From assembly GCA_022592435.1 (NCBI GenBank), contig JABYQS010000181.1:1-64000 (forward strand): a DNA stretch of 64,000 nucleotides, written 5' to 3'. Of this stretch, positions 10,235 to 21,061 are shown piece after piece (within the stretch, counting starts at the first letter, position 1; the number at the start of each line of letters is the position of its first letter). This DNA comes from Cerioporus squamosus (lineage: Eukaryota > Basidiomycota > Agaricomycetes > Polyporales > Polyporaceae). The position numbers and the translations under genes were made by a program. The notes under the pieces are model-generated. The model was not told the DNA's origin. It worked only from the letters and a program-made list of their open reading frames with translations, and searched no databases.

Positions 10235-10857
10235 TGCGCTGAAGATCGGCGGCACAAGGGAGGAGGAAGAGAGAGATCAAGTGATAAACATACGAAGTCG
10301 AGCTGTAGATCTGCCGATCTACGAGCTAGGCGCTGGCGATCTGGGGCTCGGCTATGCGCCACCGACATGTTTTCAAGGTCTACATGTCGCACACCTCAAC
10401 ATTAAGCAATGAGACATACATAGTTCGACTCTACTAGTTTATACCTTTCGAACGGTACCAATTTCATGGTACCCTGATGAGTGTGACCAAACGTCAATCT
10501 GAACGTCGCAGGTACGCTCATATTTCGCAAATACGCTCTTTCTCTAAGGTGCACTTTCCGTGCTAATGTTCGCTCTCCACTGTGCACCGACGCCAAAACG
10601 TTACCACACACTCCTGCTAGTAGTAGCTGCATATTCCATGTAGTATTATTGTGTAATGTGCCGGAACACAGTCAGGGAAGCCTTAATACCGACCTTAAGA
10701 CGGTGTTAAGACGCCTACTTCGAACCGTTGAAGGTGCACTACGCGCGAACAATCCATCCGTTTCCCATAAAACTCCACACAAGCATGCTTTGTATACATT
10801 AGAACGTGTCCATAGATATGCGAAGAGTCTGCGGGCCAGCAGCGCTGGACTAGAAGC
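10235..10857. other. Intergenic region of KDZ-1 upstream of cargo gene 2
   Basis: These 623 bases lie between the stop of the KDZ transposase gene and the start of cargo gene 2, both on the minus strand. The region should hold the transposase 3' end and the cargo-gene promoter. No clear TATA box, repeat or further gene was seen. Confidence 0.4.
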
Positions 10858-13800
10858 CTACAACATGACGTTCTGCACATACTCTATGAGGTTCGTCATC
10901 TCATCATCTGCCTCGTCGTCGTCGCCGAGAAGCACGTCATTGCTCTCGTCATCTCCCACAGTCGTTCCGGCCTCCGTGGCATCTGACGAGACCGCCGTCG
11001 TCGCCCTGTCTTGCAGGTGGGGTGGGAGAAGCGAAGGCCCATCGCGAACGCCCGGCTCGGGGTTACCGGAGAACTCGGGTAGCTGGTACGTAGCACGAAC
11101 GTAAGCCATGGAGCGTGCATTCAGAACTCTTCGCCGACGCCAGTAGTCGTGAACTGCACCATGCAGCGCGGGGTTCTTGTCCTTGAGATCGTCGAGAACA
11201 GCTTTGAAGAGCTCTTCCTCGTCCCACACCCATGTGTGTACGCGTCGCAGCTCCCGATGCACGTTCTTGATCTCCTCGTGAGCCCTGGCAACGCGCTGCG
11301 ATAGGCGCATAACCTCGCGAACTGCCGGAGTCGCCCAAGGCTTCTCACGCAAGTCATTGCGCGTGTCCGCGAGAAGATGGAATTCCTCGATAAAGGTGTA
11401 GTGCGAGGCCTTGTTCCAATCGATAGCTTCTCGCGGTGGATCAAGCGCGGCGGCAGCGGCGTTGTAGGCTTTGACGGCTGCTCTGATGGCCTTGCATCTC
11501 CGTTGGAGGTTCTTCGCAATATACGTTCGGGCCTTGTAGCCTGTAACACGAGGTCAGTAGGAGACGCGCGCGTAGTAGGGCGCGTGTACGTACCTGTCTG
11601 CGCCAAGTTCATCTTATGCAGTTCAAACAGTCGCTGAATGACTAAACGCTGCAATCTCCCGAGAGCCCGCTGGTACGTCCGAGTGGTGATATACTTCGTT
11701 GCGTTCACGTACTTCTCGTCGGTGCGCGACCACCGTTTGTCGATGCCTAAGCGAACCTCGATCTCCGTGACGTCAGCGCTCAGTCGATCAACTCGATCGC
11801 GCAGGTACCGCCGGCGCGTCTCCAGCTTGCGAGTAGCCGATAGATCGCTATCATAAGATGTCGGGCCCGAGGTTGGGGTCAGGAACGTCAACCCCGCCCC
11901 CGCCTTAGCGGCCTCGGCGGCTTCCGCGACTCGCGCAGCGCGATCATAGTAGCGCGCGGAGGTGTCCTTGAGTTCCTCGCTGGGGTAGAAGGTATCAGTA
12001 GTTGCGGGACAGCCCATATAACAGAGACATACCTTGCATCCCAAAGCTCCCGAAGTGCCTCAACGTACAGTATGTCGCGGAGATCGTCCGGATCTTCGTC
12101 GCGGAGGTTGGAAAAGTACTCGGTCTCCTCGGCCTCGAAATGATGAACGTCCTCCTCAGTGAGAGACAGCGCTTGCAGTGCTTCTTGCATGATGGGAGTC
12201 TTCTCCTTGATGATCTCGAGGGCTTGCCGATAGTTGTTGTACAGCATCTGTCCCAGATTTCCGTACTTCTCGTCATCCCAGTGTTCAAAGTAGAGGGCGA
12301 TAAGCATGCGGCGCCTATACGGCGAGGCGTAGCGCGTGACAGAAGCGAGCTGATTGGAAGCGCTGAAGATCCGTTCCATCGTCTCCAAGTCCTCCAGGCC
12401 CATCCCGACGATTCGGTTTGGGTGGTACTTGACCTGACACTTGTACGAGTGCGAGTAGCCGTGGAAGGAGTTGACACAGAAGGAAGATCCGGACGCACGG
12501 AACTCCTCGCCGATGGAGCTCCGGAGAATAGTGAACAAGAACTCGCAGCCTATGTCGTATCCGTGCATATTCTTGCCCTTGAGCACCCGGACCGTCTTTG
12601 CAGTCATAGCAATGCCGTACTTCGCCCTGATTAGCAGTTAGCTTCAGAAGGTCACCACACATAGCAAATATGCACTTACAATTCGCCACTTCGCACGATA
12701 TCTGCAATCCACAAAATTAGACCATGGCGGCATGCGCTCGCGAAGATCCCCGATTCATCGTAGATCGACCACATGCGTTTCTTCTCGTCTGCGGCGGCAG
12801 CCTTCCAATTGGTCGCGCAGGATCCGAGCGTCTCGGCGCCATCAGTCGGATCTCCCTCCCTTTCGCCATCAGGAACCTCGTCATCATCGTCGGATTCCTG
12901 ACCGGGCTCCTCGTCGTGCGGGTTTTCGGCAAGAACAGGTTTGCGGGGAAGCTGTCGAGACTTGACCTCGTTGGCGAAGGAATCTACGAACTCGTGGGGA
13001 AGGAAGTAGTCGTCTTTGAACAGGCGAAGGTCGGCGGTCGCGCGCCCGCCCGAGGCTAGCACACGCTTCAGTGAGTTGTTGCCATCCATGACGACCATCC
13101 TATCAAATACGGGGGGCTCCTCGCCCAGCAGCTATGTTCATGAGCACGAGAACGCAGCGTTAAGGCAGGCTCAACATACCTTGTTAGCGCACGCCGGGCA
13201 GCCATTCTTCGCTCTCCACTCCTCGGAATCGCGTCCGAGCGCCATCATTACCTGTGCCTTGACGTCACGGAGAATTACGAGGTAAATGTCGAACGCGTCA
13301 GCGATCGCCTTCCGATAGAACCGCCGGTACGGAATCTGTCAGGAACCGGTTAGCCGATCAATCTGGTTGCCGCGCTCTGTTAGACGTACGTAGTAGACGT
13401 AGCACAACAACTTGGTGAATGCTTCTGTACTGAATGATGCCTTGAATGTGCGTATGAGTCGAAAGAGCTCGAGGGTCCTGAAGGATATCGCGAGGGAGGG
13501 ATGGAGGGGAGCGGTGGCTAGGTAGCCGTGGAGCACGAGGTCCTCGACCAGGGACCTGTCCCGCGTGATAGTCGCTGTTGTGGCAGTGCTATAGATGTCG
13601 AGCACTTGGAAGTCCTCCATCGCCGGAAGGATCTCGGGGTCCTTGGGGGCGGGAGTGCCATATCGCCACTGCAGGTATGCCTTGCAGACGTCTGGCAGCA
13701 CGACTTTCCAGTTGTCATCGAAGTTCTGCAACCGCTGGCGCCATGACCGACCATCTCTGTAGACCCTCGAAGCGCTGTGGAGGCTGGAAACTATGAGACT

Positions 13801-14274
13801 TGCGCGCAACTTAGATGATCACAGATTGAGTTAAGCTTACCGAGCGCTGAGCAGATCTCGGATTGCAAGCGCTACCGCCGCTTCTCCGGTTTCTGCTTCA
13901 TCCTCCCAGTTGTCGTCGCCGTCATCGTTCTGCATGGTGAAGCCGTCCAGGAGGGGGTCGTCGGCGTCTGGGTGCTCTTCCCGTCGGAGGTCTGCTAGAT
14001 CTTTCCGAGATTCGACACCTAAGGCTATAGTGGTGGTCAATGATCGCAGTAGCAATAGAGTATAAGCCTTGCGCGCACAGTTCTCTATCTCCTTCAGCCG
14101 TGCTTTGGCGCGCTCTCTCTCAGCCGCCAATCCCGCCAAGCCAATGGTACGCGACTGTGGTCCCCCAAAGAACCGCGATGCTCCCTGTCCACCACCACGT
14201 GCGCCCGAGAATGCGGACCGCACAACGGTTACGCGGCGACTGGTACCCTGCCTAGAGATATTAGATTGTGTCAT
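10858..14274 (-). CDS. KDZ family transposase (CxC1 class), intact
   Basis: Seven exons (14274-13841, 13783-13390, 13335-13180, 13131-12680, 12626-12033, 11979-11594, 11540-10858) join in phase over introns of 48-57 nt and give 1032 residues with no stop. Conserved KDZ stations appear in order: NGCPACANK (cysteine cluster), MVVMDGNNSLKRV (first acidic residue of the RNase H-like core), IYDESGIFASACRHG, SGELAKYGIA, YDIGCEF, FHGYSHSYKCQVKYHP, GLEDLETMERIFSASN (candidate catalytic glutamate), and the C-terminal stretch MNLAQTGYKARTYIAKNLQ. The N-terminus is arginine/glycine-rich; the C-terminus is acidic. It should cut and paste KDZ-1 via the long TIRs. Intactness suggests the element may still be competent, which is inference. 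Confidence 0.93.
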
Positions 14275-14311
14275 GGTTAGAGAGAACTACTGCTCGAGCG
14301 ATGTACTGGGG

Positions 14312-14322
14312 TAATATATATT
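14312..14322 (-). promoter_or_regulatory. TATA box of the KDZ-1 transposase gene
   Basis: On the minus strand AATATATATTA lies about 40 bases upstream of the transposase ATG at 14274. It is the only strong TATA-like word between the gene and the right TIR, and it implies a very short leader. Confidence 0.5.
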
Positions 14323-14773
14323 CTCTGCAGTGGATGATACAGATCATATCTGATCTACATCAGGCACCCATCAACTCTAGCGAGCGCGCTCGCTTGTGAA
14401 GTCCCTTCCGCCGGCCTCACAGCCCTCCTACTACGTAGATCGACGTCCATACCAGCCACTCGCAGCCTGCCTCAAGTCCCCGCTATACCCTGCCGTGCAG
14501 CGGTACTTCTGCACACTGAGGATACAAACAATGACTTACCGGGAGTGCGAGACTCCAGTAAACACCCCGAGGAGTGCGTACGTCGTGCGATGTGATCGAT
14601 AGTCGGGTAATCCTTGAAGCAGAGGCGGAACATCAGCCGATACATGTGCGACAATCGAGATGCGACACTGACCTTGTATTCTGTGTATGCGGGATCCAGA
14701 TGCCTCCAGGATGTTTGGCTGCGACAAGAGCCGCTGCGGTGGCGGGAGAGAAGGCGGGAGGAAGAGTGTCGGA

Positions 14774-15396
14774 GGGCGCGCGCGTGCCGGCGGGGTCGCT
14801 GAAGATGTTATAGCCGACGGAAGAGCGTCGGAGGGAGGGGCGGCGGTGCCACGTCTTGATGGGAGGAGAGAGAGCGCACATGCCACCGTGCCGGTGGCTG
14901 CTGCGAGCGGAGTTTCAACCGGGCGCGCCAGCCCGCCCCCTGGTGTCGGGCGACGATGTTCGCGGCTGGCAGATCCATTAGCTACTATCATAGTCGTGTT
15001 CGCAGCGTACGTTAGCCTAGGTTTGCAAAAAGAACGGAGGAAATCGGATGAGAACACTTACCTGGGGAGGGAGACATCGAGCTCATCGTCGGGGATGGCG
15101 GCGACGGGGTCCTTGGCAGCGAGGACGACGGGGGGCGGACGTTAGCCGCCCCGGAGGGAGTTGCCGAGGGCGGTGTATTATGATGACGTACGCGGGCACC
15201 TTCTCCGAGCAGCCCGGGGCCTGGGCGCCACACCTTTTGGGGGAGGGGAAGAGTACTTACTCTTTCAAGTATTCGGGGATAGATATTCGTAGACGAACTG
15301 GTAGAGTACAGGGAAACAGCATTTGGCTCAAACTAACCCGGTAAGCCCCCCCCTCATAACGGGTTTATCAATCCATCAGATCGTGATGTCCAGGTG
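14774..15396 (-). repeat. Right terminal inverted repeat of KDZ-1
   Basis: This is the near-identical inverted partner of 5650-6271 and ends ...CCAGGTG at 15396. Small differences are visible, for instance ATAATACACC where the left copy reads ATATCACACC. About 450 bases separate it from the transposase promoter. Confidence 0.92.
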
Positions 15397-15404
15397 GGCG
15401 CGCG
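15397..15404 (+). repeat. Right target-site duplication of KDZ-1 (GGCGCGCG)
   Basis: This direct repeat of 5642-5649 lies immediately outside the right TIR and 48 bases before the hAT transposase ATG. Confidence 0.75.
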
Positions 15405-15451
15405 CGGTACATGGACAAAGAGCAAGCTGAAGCATCTAAGTATACCACGAC

Positions 15452-17472
15452 ATGGGTAAGCTGAAGCAGGCAGTGACAGTGGCCGTCAAGCCTGTCACCG
15501 CCGCACTCAAACGGCAGGCCTCGAACATCTCATCGAAGATCCGGAAGAAGCGCAAGGGAGATGATGCGTCGAGCGCAATCTCGGTCGACTCGAGTACCAG
15601 CAGTGGATACAGAAGTCCAACCGTGGAAGATGCCGAGGATGAAGACGATGTCCAGTGTCGCGGCAGCACTGTGGGTGCCAGGGAAGACAAGGACGAAGAT
15701 GCACCCATGTTGAGCGCGGCGGAGATGAAGAAACTGCAGGAAGATCTCAGTGAGTACTTATGCGCTCCCTTGCACGAGTTCAAGGAACTTACATGATATC
15801 AGAGAAACGCCAGGGCCGATGGAACTCCTACATCTACGTGTTCTACAAGCCCATGGTCGAGATCATAGTGATCAGTCCCACAAAGATCACGCACGAGTTT
15901 ACGTGCGCGAAGCCTGGCTGCAAAGAGACGATCAGACGGTACCAAGACACGGAAGATGCCACATCCACGGGGAACATGACCGGCCATGCGGTAGCGTGCT
16001 GGGGTAACGAGATTGTGAGTGCAGTGAAGGCAGTGGGCGGCCACACGAAGTGCTGCCCGATGGTGGAGTCATTCGGTCGGTCCGGCACTATCACAAAGAT
16101 GTTCAAACATATCGGTAAAGGAAAAGTCAGCTACATGACTCGTCAGCACACCTCGATGGAAACCCGGTACGTAGCTTCTCAAACGACTGCGGCAAGCCAT
16201 TCTGATGGCCGGGTTGCGGAGAACAAACAGCCTTACGAGATTGTGCATAATTGCGTGTTCTTGACTTTGATGAAAACTGGGCGCCCCAAGTACAAGATCC
16301 CATCGCCGTCGACCATCTCGCGTGATGTACGGCATGTGTTCACGCGGTGCCGATCCCAAATCGCCAAGATGTTGAAGGTGAGTCGCAATGGTGTGTGATG
16401 CAGGGGAATAGCACTGACCATCGAATGGCGGCGGCCTGCAGGACTTCGAGGGCGATTTGAGCTTTACCTGTGACACATGGACATCCCCTAATCACAAAGT
16501 GTTAGTAGCATTCGCTGTTCACCTTCATCACGAGGGCACACCTTTGTCCTTCCTCCTGGATGTTGTCGAGATCGCTGAATCGCACATGGGCGAAGTGCTG
16601 GCGAAGGCTTTTGAGACCATGCTGCGGGAGTTCGAAATCAGCGAGAAGGTACGTTGAGCGACCATGTGAATGTGATATGAGGCTTATGAGTTCCAGATCA
16701 TTGGCGTGACTGCCGACAATGCAACGCCGAACGACATGATGATTGACGAGATGGCCAAGGTGCTCCCGAACTTTGGCGGCCAGAATGCTTGCGCCCGATG
16801 CTTCGACCACATCGTGAATCTGTGCGCCAAGTCGGTCTTGAAACCCTTTGACGTTGGGAAGGACAAGGCTGGGGATGCGAAGATGGCCGTGGAGGAGGCC
16901 ATCGCAGCCCTGCTGGAAGATGTCGACTTGTATGCAAGTGGTCTCAACGCTGCTGCCGGCGAGGACATTGGTGACAACAACAACGAGGATGGGCTGGTGG
17001 ACGAGCGGGATGAGATGGACAAGGGGGAACGTGAAGATCTTGAGGAGAGCATTGCACCAGTCAAGCTTGTGTTGACGAAGGTACGTGATAGCTCAATGAA
17101 CGACTTACCTGCCTGTGACGACCCTCTGCCAGATCCGTACTCTCGCCTACAAGATCATCAACTCTTCGACTATTCTCCTCCCAGCCTGGAACAAGATCGT
17201 TGAGGACCTTGAGTTGCCCCCGCGCGTATTGCCGCGGGATGTTCGTACGCGCTGGAATTTGACTTACCAGATGTTGGACGTTGCGTTGAAATATCGTCTG
17301 GCCGTCAACGGGATCACGGGAAGCAAGAAGTATGATTTGCGCGACTATGAGCTGGACGAGGAGGACTGGACAGTGGTGGAGCAGCTGCGAGACGTCCTCA
17401 AGGTACGTACTTGACATCCCATGACGCCCGGGTGCACGGACCATGCACGTGCGTTGCACTTAGGTGCCTCTC
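15452..17472 (+). pseudogene. hAT transposase with BED-type zinc finger, 3'-truncated
   Basis: Exons 15452-15749, 15803-16377, 16442-16648, 16697-17080, 17133-17402 and 17464-17472 join in phase (introns 48-64 nt) and give about 581 residues before a solo LTR interrupts. A basic and acidic N-terminus precedes a BED-like finger (FTCAKPGCKETI ... GHAVACWG). hAT core stations follow: FTCDTWTSPNHKVLVAF (first Asp), IIGVTADNATPNDMM (second Asp), CARCFDHIVNLCAKS, and TRWNLTYQMLDVALKY. The C-terminal hAT dimerisation region is absent because the LTR starts three codons into the last exon. No stop or frameshift was found in what remains, so the LTR event and the KDZ-1 insertion in the leader appear to be what silenced it. 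Confidence 0.9.
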
Positions 17473-17896
17473 TGTTAGCTGCAGTGCGCCTCAGAGCGAT
17501 CATAATGGCCTATGTCGAGCTCTGTGAAGTCTGATACATTGACAAAAGCATATCTACACACCTATGTCGAGCTCTGTGAAGTCTGGGGACTCCAGAGCTC
17601 GACGAGCGCGCTGTCTACGGTGCGGGTTACATAAGCTATACAGTACCAGCAGCCACAGCGCCCAGGAAATCAACAAAAGCGAAAAGGCAAAAAATCAGTG
17701 AAGACCAAGAGGTCGAGTGTTCAATCCCGGGAGTGTGCAAAGAATAAAATATGAAGAAGCGCCAATATCTCGAAGAGGAATGAAGGCGTCAAGTAGTCGT
17801 GTGGAGCGCCAATAGAGCGCACTGCAATAGTCCCCTGGTGCAAGTATGGACTTGACACGGGCACAGGAACTCGGAGATAGAGCTCCGAGTTCAACA
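17473..17896 (-). mobile_element. Solo LTR, family A, copy 1
   Basis: Read on the minus strand the 424-bp unit begins TGTTGAACTCGG and ends GCAGCTAACA, the TG...CA ends of an LTR with a short terminal inverted repeat (TGTT/AACA). Copies 2 and 3 (19188-19610, 36583-37003) are closely similar over their full length. The flanking pentamers here (CTCTC and CTACG) do not match, so this copy has lost its duplication through recombination or deletion. It truncates the hAT transposase. Confidence 0.8.
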
Positions 17897-17998
17897 CTAC
17901 GTTCTACATAAACGCCCAATCTCTGCGGTCAGCGACTAACGACATCGAGAGATGCAGGAAAGCAGTTACTTACAGGATGTCTGAAACGACTCGGGTGC

Positions 17999-18412
17999 CT
18001 ACCAACACAGGCGCGATTCGCCGTTGTCCGTCGACGTCAAACACCACAATGAGCCTCCTTCTGCGCAACCACCAAGCCTCGCCCCTGCGAGATAGCTGTC
18101 CCGATCTTCCCCTGCCACCTTGAATGTCTTTGGTGAGCAAGGCAGTTGCCTCGACGCAACGACAGCGACCACCTAGAATGCAAGCTAGGTTAGCTTCGCT
18201 AAGGCGGAACATACCTGTACGTACAGACTGTCATTCACCTCCTCGCTGTGCCATCCAATGAGCTTGATGCTCCCATGGTCCGAGTTGACATGGAGGACAT
18301 CATCTCCTTGTGACACGGCTCGCGCACGGAACGCGTCAGCCTCCCCCAAGGGGCTGTCTTTGTCGGCTTTGCTCGGCTCGTATACCGGGGCAGGGACGCG
18401 TGCTAAGCGCAT
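17999..18412 (-). CDS. Small unassigned two-exon protein
   Basis: Exons 18412-18215 and 18172-17999 join in phase across a 42-nt GTATGT...CTAG intron and give 123 residues starting MRLARVPAPVYEPSKAD. No domain was recognised. The first exon is compositionally normal (GDDVLHVNSDHGSIKLIGW). The second is serine/glycine/cysteine-rich and may not be real. It lies between two inverted copies of the same LTR, so it could be a fragment of a larger displaced gene. Confidence 0.3.
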
Positions 18413-19187
18413 CTGTGCTCACGCGAGCGTGAAAGACTTCCAGTGCGCCAGCGGCCTGTCCGTCTGTGACTGCGCGAAAGGGTCAGGGACGTCGGGCAAG
18501 GTCGACAATGGAGCGAACTCCATCATGTGTGTGTGTTGTGTCACAGCTTGGCTTTCGAATTCCATGGTAGTGGGTGGCAATGGAGATATGACAAGTCAGA
18601 TAGAGAGGTGATAGAGTAAAGCGGAGCAAGTAGACTGTGCATGTTAGTGAATTGAGCGAGGAGCACGAGGAGAGAGGACAAATGGTGGTCCAGGTCAAGC
18701 GTAGAAACTTTGCTGGCTGCTGGCGAAGACACCAGACGAACGGCGCCGCCGCGCCGGTTCGGCGGGCGCCGATCCTGTAGAAGGAACCAGACGCGGGATC
18801 TGTAACGCGATCACGTGGCCCCGCCACTAGGAGCGTGCTGTCCGAATCGGGACTCCTGCGCTCTGCTGCAGTGGCCCGCAATTGGTGTTGCAGACGTTGA
18901 ACCCGCAGTCGACATCCCCGTCTCTCTCTCGCACATTGACCTCCACCGCTCGAGCCCACACACGATGCCAGTGATGACGCGCTCTTCCTCGATCCCGGCA
19001 ACCAGGTCGTGTCACAGAAAGAAGCCGAGCTGGACGCGAGATGCTACGACTGCTAGAAGCCACAATGGGAGCGGCTCGTTCTCAAGGGCGAAGAAGGGTA
19101 CATTACTTGTTCTTCAGATTTCTTACAGGACACAGCCTGAAGGGCGCGGAAGCTCGTCAGTCTGAGGTAAAGGGGTGCACGAGGAAG
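18413..19187. other. Stretch between inverted LTR copies without a recognised gene
   Basis: Short open frames exist on both strands, but none shows a domain or good splice structure. A CTCT/TCTC-rich patch lies on the minus strand near 18590-18680. Nothing else was seen. Confidence 0.4.
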
Positions 19188-19610
19188 TGTTGAACTCGGA
19201 GCTCTATCTCCGGTTCCTGTGCCCGCATCAAGTCCATACTTGCACCAGGGGACTATTGCAGTGCGCTCCATTGGCGCTCCACACGACTACTTGACGCCTT
19301 CATTTCTCTTCGAGATATTGGCGCTTCTTCATATTTTATTCTTTGCACACTCCCGGGATTGAACACTCGACCTCTTGGTCTTCACTGATTTTTTTGCTTT
19401 TCGCTTTTGTTGATTTCCTGGGTGCTGTGGCTGCTGGTACTGTATAGCTCATGTAACCCGCACCATAGACAGCGCGCTCGTCGAGCTCTGGAGTCCCCAG
19501 ACTTCACAGAGCTCGACATAGGTGTGTAGATATGCTTTTGTCAATGTATCAGACTTCACAGAGCTGGACATAGGCCATTGTGATCGCTCTGAGGCGCACT
19601 GCAGCTAACA
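19188..19610 (+). mobile_element. Solo LTR, family A, copy 2
   Basis: The 423-bp unit runs TGTTGAACTCGGAGC to GCACTGCAGCTAACA, in the opposite orientation to copy 1 and 1.29 kb from it. Flanking pentamers GGAAG and GATGG do not match. It abuts the truncated F-box gene at 19611. The absence of duplications at both copies 1 and 2 points to rearrangement between LTR copies rather than two simple insertions. Confidence 0.8.
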
Positions 19611-21061
19611 GATGGTCCCAGGAAGCTATGTGTCCTGGCCTCCTCTTTCTCATGTGTGCCACGCCTGGCGCAACGTCGTCTGCAACTTGGCGTTGCTGTG
19701 GTGTGACATCCACGTCAAGAAGGAGCTGCAATGGGTTGAGCTCTGCCTTTCGCGTTCTAGAGAAGCCCCTCTGCACGTCTACTTCCACTCCTCACAAACA
19801 CTCCCTGAAGCCTGTGACGCATTGTCTTCCCAGACGCGCCGTATCAAGAAAGTGGTGGTCTACGATACCGCACCAGAATCCGTTTCCGTCCTCACCCAGC
19901 TTTTCCAGCTGACCATGCCCACACTTGAAGAGTTTTGTCTTGACGCGTACAACACTGTATCTGAGGCCACATGTTTTGGTGATTCCAACATACTCTCCTT
20001 ACTCCCGGCCCTACACACCCTCTGTCTCCGGTACGCGCACATCGACTGGGCCTCCGCTTCGGCCCAGAAGCTTCGCGTCCTGCATCTGTGCGACTGGACA
20101 CCGCCCGAAGGGAGTATGCTCTCCCTGGGTCGATTTCTCAGTGCGCTACAAGAATTTGAGGCCCTTGAGGAGCTTAAGATGGACTTCGCATTCCCCTTCG
20201 AGACCTACACCACAGATGGCGTGCGCGATGTCTCAGGTCCTACTATCTCTCTCCCCAACATCCGCAGCCTGTACTTCTTCCTCTGTCCCGCATTCGAAGA
20301 GCCTTCGTCGCCCGACATCTACCACCTCCTCGCGCATCTCAGAATACCTGTATCCGCAAAACTGTGTGTGTACTCGCAGGTCCATGACTACGATGGCAAC
20401 GGCGGCTATTTGGCTACTATCCCCCATGATGCAAGCTGCCTGCCGATCCTGCACAGTGCGCTGAAGGCGAAGCTATGGAGACAGGGCTTTCGACTGCGTT
20501 TGCCAAGAGGGTCAGTTGGGCCTCGGCCTCGAGTCGATCCACGACGTGCATCGACCATGGACCTACACAACTGATCGGGCTGTCCAGGACTTCTGCACTT
20601 TGTTCGCAAAGTCGCCGTTGCAGGAGCTTGCCGTGCTGTATACAGAGTATACGCAAGAGACGTGGACACACCTATTCCAAACGTTCGCTGCCCTCTCGGC
20701 AATCACCATCCGAAACGAGGGACCCGACCAGCGCGAAGGTGCGCTCCTCACTGCTCTTACCTCCAGTGTGTATATGGTCGATATTGCAGATTCGGACTCG
20801 AGGGGTACTATCATCCTGCCGAATTTGCGCGCATTGTGATTCAAGGCGGTCGCATGGCACGAGGACACACTGGGCAATCTCGTACGTTGCTTGCGTGCCC
20901 GAGCTGCGTGCGGTGTCAAGCTTCAGGAGCTGGTACTCCGCATGTTTGGCCGTGTCCAAGGGATTCCTGAAGTCGATGCGAGGCATGAGGCGTTTTGTGA
21001 GGAACTGGACACATTGGTAGAAGACGCATTCATGTATGCTGATATACCACGACCGCAATGA
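19611..21061 (+). pseudogene. F-box protein gene relic, 5'-truncated
   Basis: The frame from 19612 shows the segment that follows the F-box in many basidiomycete F-box proteins (WPPLSHVCHAWRNVVCN, then LALLWCDIHV and LSRSREAPLHVYF) and continues as a leucine-rich C-terminal region. The F-box itself (LPPEIL-type start) is gone, replaced by the LTR. Near 20515 the frame shifts by one base into ESIHDVHRPWTYTTD, and at 20837-20839 a TGA splits NLRAL from the conserved FKAVAWHEDTLGNLVRCL tail, which ends at 21061. Living relatives act as substrate adaptors of SCF ubiquitin ligases. This copy has three separate lesions. Confidence 0.75.

Larger units (their letters stand above)
5650..15396 (-). mobile_element. 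KDZ (Kyakuja-Dileera-Zisupton) DNA transposon, KDZ-1, apparently complete
   Basis: The element is 9747 bp, bounded by near-identical ~622-bp inverted repeats that begin CACCTGGACATCACG and flanked by an 8-bp duplication. Three multi-exon genes lie inside on the minus strand: a KDZ transposase (10858-14274) and two cargo genes (9053-10234, 7099-8866). All three translate without a stop when spliced at clean GT-AG sites. The two inverted repeats differ at only a few positions, so insertion was probably recent. It inserted into the 5' leader of a hAT transposase. Confidence 0.88.
5401..17472 (+). mobile_element. hAT transposon remnant, split by KDZ-1 and truncated by a solo LTR
   Basis: The inferred left end is the CAGGGG tract at 5401. 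The core promoter (TATATAA at 5628-5634) is followed at 5642 by the KDZ-1 target duplication, and the transposase ATG lies 48 bases beyond the other copy of that duplication, at 15452. The transposase is cut at 17472 by a solo LTR, so the dimerisation domain and right end are missing. The boundary at 5401 is inferred; the coding part is well supported. Confidence 0.55.

Noticed and set aside
17473..19610. Full-length LTR retrotransposon bounded by LTR copies 1 and 2
   Set aside because: The two LTRs are inverted, not direct, the interior is only 1.3 kb, and it has no gag or pol.
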